Source: Maricaulis sp. (GTDB lineage Bacteria > Pseudomonadota > Alphaproteobacteria > Caulobacterales > Maricaulaceae). Taken from it: a stretch of 7,974 nt of DNA. A program made the position numbers and the translations under genes. Numbering within the stretch: the first letter of the stretch is position 1; the number at the start of each line of letters is the position of its first letter. The stretch spans positions 1 to 7,974 of the forward strand of contig NZLV01000163.1 of NCBI GenBank assembly GCA_002694345.1, in the 5' to 3' direction. The notes below the pieces were generated by a model. It ran no database searches. It saw nothing but the letters and a program-made list of their open reading frames with translations, and was not told where the DNA came from. Positions 5,784-7,974 of the stretch are shown here, piece after piece.

Positions 5784-7261
5784 GCTCCACACCGGCCTTT
5801 CCTGCAACGCTCACCTATGATCCGGCCACGGATCGCCCCCAGGAAGAATGCGGCGTTTTCGCCGTTTACGGCACCAAGGATGCCGGCATCCTCACCGCGC
5901 TCGGGCTGCACGCCCTGCAGCATCGCGGACAGGAAGCCTGCGGTATCGCGACCCATGACGGGTCGCGTTTTCACATCGAACGCTATCTCGGCCTGGTCGG
6001 TGAGAACTTCACCTCGCCGGACATGCCGGAACGCCTGCCGGGCAATGTCGCCATCGGCCATGCGCGCTATTCCACCCAGGGTGCCTCGGTGCTGCGCAAT
6101 GTGCAGCCGCTGTACTGCGATGTGCGCGGCGGCGGTATCGCCCTCGCCCACAATGGCAATCTGACCAATGCCCGCGTCCTGCGCGAAGAACTGGTCAATC
6201 AGGGCGCCATTTTCCAATCGACCTCGGACAGTGAAGTGGTGCTCCACCTCGCGGCCCAGTCGAAGAAAACCAAGCTGACCAATCGCGTCCTGCAGGCCCT
6301 CAAACAGGTCCAGGGCGCGTTTGCTTTTGTGGCCCTGGTGAATGACCGTCTGATCGCCGCCCGCGACCCGTTCGGCATCCGCCCGCTCGTCATGGGCAAG
6401 CTGGGCGATGCCTATATCTTCGCGTCCGAGACCTGCGCCCTCGACATGGTCGGTGCCGTGTTCGAACGCGAGATCGCGCCGGGCGAGGCTGTCGTCGTCA
6501 ATGAGGACGGGATCCGCTCGGAGCGTTTCGCGCCGGAACACAAGGCGCGCGTCTGCGCCTTTGAATACATCTATTTCGCCCGTCCCGACTCGGTGATCGG
6601 CGGCCGCAGCGTCTATGAGGCCCGCAAGGAAATGGGGCGCCAGCTCGCGCTGGAAACCCCGGCCGATGTCGATGTCGTAATCCCGGTGCCCGACAGTGGC
6701 GTGCCGGCGGCCATCGGCTATTCGGAAGCCTCCGGCGTGCCGTTCGAACTGGGCATCATCCGCTCTCACTTCGTCGGCCGGACCTTCATCCAGCCGACCC
6801 AGGACCGGCGCGACCTTTCGGTCCGCCGCAAGCACTCGGCTAATGCCGCCGCCGTGCGGGGCAAGCGCGTCCTGCTGATCGACGATTCCATCGTGCGCGG
6901 TACGACCTCGCTGAAAATCGTGCGCATGATGCGCGAGGCCGGCGCCAAGGAAGTCCACTTCCGCTCTGCCTGCCCGCCGATCCGCTTCCCGGACTTCTAC
7001 GGGATCGACATGGCCGGTCAGAAAGAGTTGATCGCCGCCTGCATGGATCTGTCGGAAATGACCGACAAGCTGGAAGCCGACAGCCTCGGCTTCCTGACCG
7101 TGGACGGTCTCTATCAGGCCGTGATCGGTGAGCCGCGCAATGCCGCGCATCCGCAACTCGCCGACCATTATTTCACCGGCGAATATCCGACCCTTCTCGT
7201 CGACCATGACCGGGATCTGTCGGCCAAGGAATTCCAGCTCTCTCTTCTGGTGGACGCATGA
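5780..7261 (+). CDS. purF: Amidophosphoribosyltransferase (glutamine PRPP amidotransferase)
   Basis: PurF makes 5-phosphoribosylamine from PRPP and glutamine, the committed step of de novo purine synthesis, in the cytoplasm. At 493 aa it has an N-terminal glutamine-hydrolase domain. A 23-residue propeptide ends E-E before C24, the expected catalytic N-terminal Cys after self-cleavage (CGVFAVYG). Glutamine-site motifs RYSTQG (96-101) and HNGNLTN (124-130) follow. The phosphoribosyltransferase domain carries the PRPP loop VLLIDDSIVRGTTS (364-377). It is Bacillus-like in layout (propeptide, PPI.FP.FYGID). Of the four iron-sulfur Cys ligands in the Bacillus enzyme only C259 has a counterpart. The position in FYGID is D405, and the C-terminal CxxC region reads AHPQLADHYFTG. 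An oxygen-labile cluster is therefore unlikely. AGGA (5767-5770) lies 9 nt before the ATG, which overlaps the cvpA stop. Confidence 0.97.
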   Translation: MSSTPAFPATLTYDPATDRPQEECGVFAVYGTKDAGILTALGLHALQHRGQEACGIATHDGSRFHIERYLGLVGENFTSPDMPERLPGNVAIGHARYSTQGASVLRNVQPLYCDVRGGGIALAHNGNLTNARVLREELVNQGAIFQSTSDSEVVLHLAAQSKKTKLTNRVLQALKQVQGAFAFVALVNDRLIAARDPFGIRPLVMGKLGDAYIFASETCALDMVGAVFEREIAPGEAVVVNEDGIRSERFAPEHKARVCAFEYIYFARPDSVIGGRSVYEARKEMGRQLALETPADVDVVIPVPDSGVPAAIGYSEASGVPFELGIIRSHFVGRTFIQPTQDRRDLSVRRKHSANAAAVRGKRVLLIDDSIVRGTTSLKIVRMMREAGAKEVHFRSACPPIRFPDFYGIDMAGQKELIAACMDLSEMTDKLEADSLGFLTVDGLYQAVIGEPRNAAHPQLADHYFTGEYPTLLVDHDRDLSAKEFQLSLLVDA

Positions 7262-7974
7262 CCGACATCGATCTGAAAGGCCGCCTCGCTCTCGTCAGCG
7301 GGGCCTCGCGGGGTATTGGCTATGCGATGGCGCTGGAACTGGCCAAGGCCGGTGCCCATGTGATCGCCACGGCACGTACCCAGGGCGGTCTGGAAGAGCT
7401 GGACGACAAGATCAAGGCCGCCGGTGGCACTGCCACCCTGGTGCCGATGGATTTGCTCTCGGAAGACGGGATCGAGCAGCTCGCCCAGATCATTTCCGAG
7501 CGTTGGGGCAAGCTGGACATTCTCCTGGCCAATGCCGGTGCGCTGGGTGAACTCACTCCCGCTGCCCAGGTGAAGGCCAAGCAATGGCAGACCGTTGTCG
7601 GCGTGAACCTGATCGCCCCGGCCCGCATGATCCGCGCCTTCGAAGCGCCGCTGCTGGCTTCTGATGCCGGCCGGGCCGTCTTCATCTCCTCCGGTGCGGC
7701 CGAAAGCCGCCGGGCCTTCTGGGCCCCCTATGCCGCCTCCAAGGCCGGTCTCGACGCCCTGGTCCAGTCCTGGGCCAAGGAGCATGAGACTGCGGGCAAG
7801 TTGAAGGCGAACATCGTCTATCCGGGTGTGATGCGCACCATCATGCGCGCCAAGGCCTTCCCGGGCGAGGATCCGAAAACCCTGCCCCACCCGTCCGTGC
7901 TGTGGCCGCTGATTTCCGAACTGGTCAGCCCGGACTGCACGCGCCATGGCGAAATCGTCAAATACGAAGGCTAA
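7258..7974 (+). CDS. SDR-family NAD(P)-dependent oxidoreductase
   Basis: This is a classical short-chain dehydrogenase/reductase of 238 aa, complete: its TAA is the last codon of the window. A single Rossmann domain shows the nucleotide-binding SGASRGIG (14-21), NAG (92-94), N117, S145, the YxxxK pair Y158/K162 and PG (189-190). The full catalytic tetrad is therefore present. R18 and R40, just after strands 1 and 2, suggest NADP(H) preference. There is no signal peptide. The substrate cannot be read from sequence; related genes are annotated only as generic SDRs. The ATG overlaps the purF stop by 4 bp (ATGA) with only a weak GGTGGA upstream, so expression probably depends on translation of purF. 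An SDR next to purF recurs in alphaproteobacteria as I recall, but a direct role in purine synthesis is not established. Confidence 0.92.
   Translation: MTDIDLKGRLALVSGASRGIGYAMALELAKAGAHVIATARTQGGLEELDDKIKAAGGTATLVPMDLLSEDGIEQLAQIISERWGKLDILLANAGALGELTPAAQVKAKQWQTVVGVNLIAPARMIRAFEAPLLASDAGRAVFISSGAAESRRAFWAPYAASKAGLDALVQSWAKEHETAGKLKANIVYPGVMRTIMRAKAFPGEDPKTLPHPSVLWPLISELVSPDCTRHGEIVKYEG

Noticed and set aside
5708..7207. A 499-codon open frame antisense to purF
   Set aside because: It mirrors the purF codon pattern of a GC-rich gene, has no recognisable domain and spans a fully intact purF; it is a shadow.
7168..7947. A 259-codon minus-strand open frame opposite the SDR gene
   Set aside because: It is antisense to an intact SDR with all catalytic motifs and looks like a composition artefact.

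Overview
The window is a GC-rich (roughly 60-65% by eye) stretch of bacterial chromosome. It most likely comes from an alphaproteobacterium of the Caulobacterales/Maricaulales type. Three things support this. The order dnaB-alr-radA-cvpA-purF-SDR is familiar from that class. DnaB carries insertions resembling those of alphaproteobacterial DnaB. PurF lacks most of the cysteine ligands of the Bacillus-type iron-sulfur cluster. The species call is inference; no rRNA or other taxonomic marker is present.

Layout. 1-1430 is the 3' part of dnaB (replicative helicase); its first ~20 codons lie upstream of the window. It overlaps alr (alanine racemase, 1411-2523) by 20 bp. Two small opposite-strand genes follow (2530-2982 and 3105-3554). 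Both encode four-helix membrane proteins of unknown function and are clearly paralogous to each other. A 195-bp divergent intergenic region (3555-3749) leads into a forward cluster: radA (3750-5126), cvpA (5139-5783), purF (5780-7261) and a short-chain dehydrogenase (7258-7974). The window ends on the stop codon of the last gene. No tRNA, rRNA, CRISPR array, insertion sequence or phage gene is visible, and no gene-free gap exceeds 195 bp.

How the genes relate. dnaB/alr links replication and peptidoglycan precursor supply by physical overlap. radA (recombination-intermediate processing), cvpA (inner-membrane protein), purF (first committed step of purine synthesis) and the SDR are packed as one likely transcription unit: a 12-bp gap between radA and cvpA, then two 4-bp ATGA overlaps. 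Apart from the two small genes this is ordinary housekeeping chromosome.

The least-explained part is the tandem paralogue pair on the minus strand. The two proteins share a strongly conserved HLxxWxRVxFNPYxPAWPGLI block (16 of 21 positions identical) and an FGxE...AMP block. Charge distribution predicts that both blocks face the periplasm. I do not recognise the family. I found no evidence of a novel defence or mobile system.
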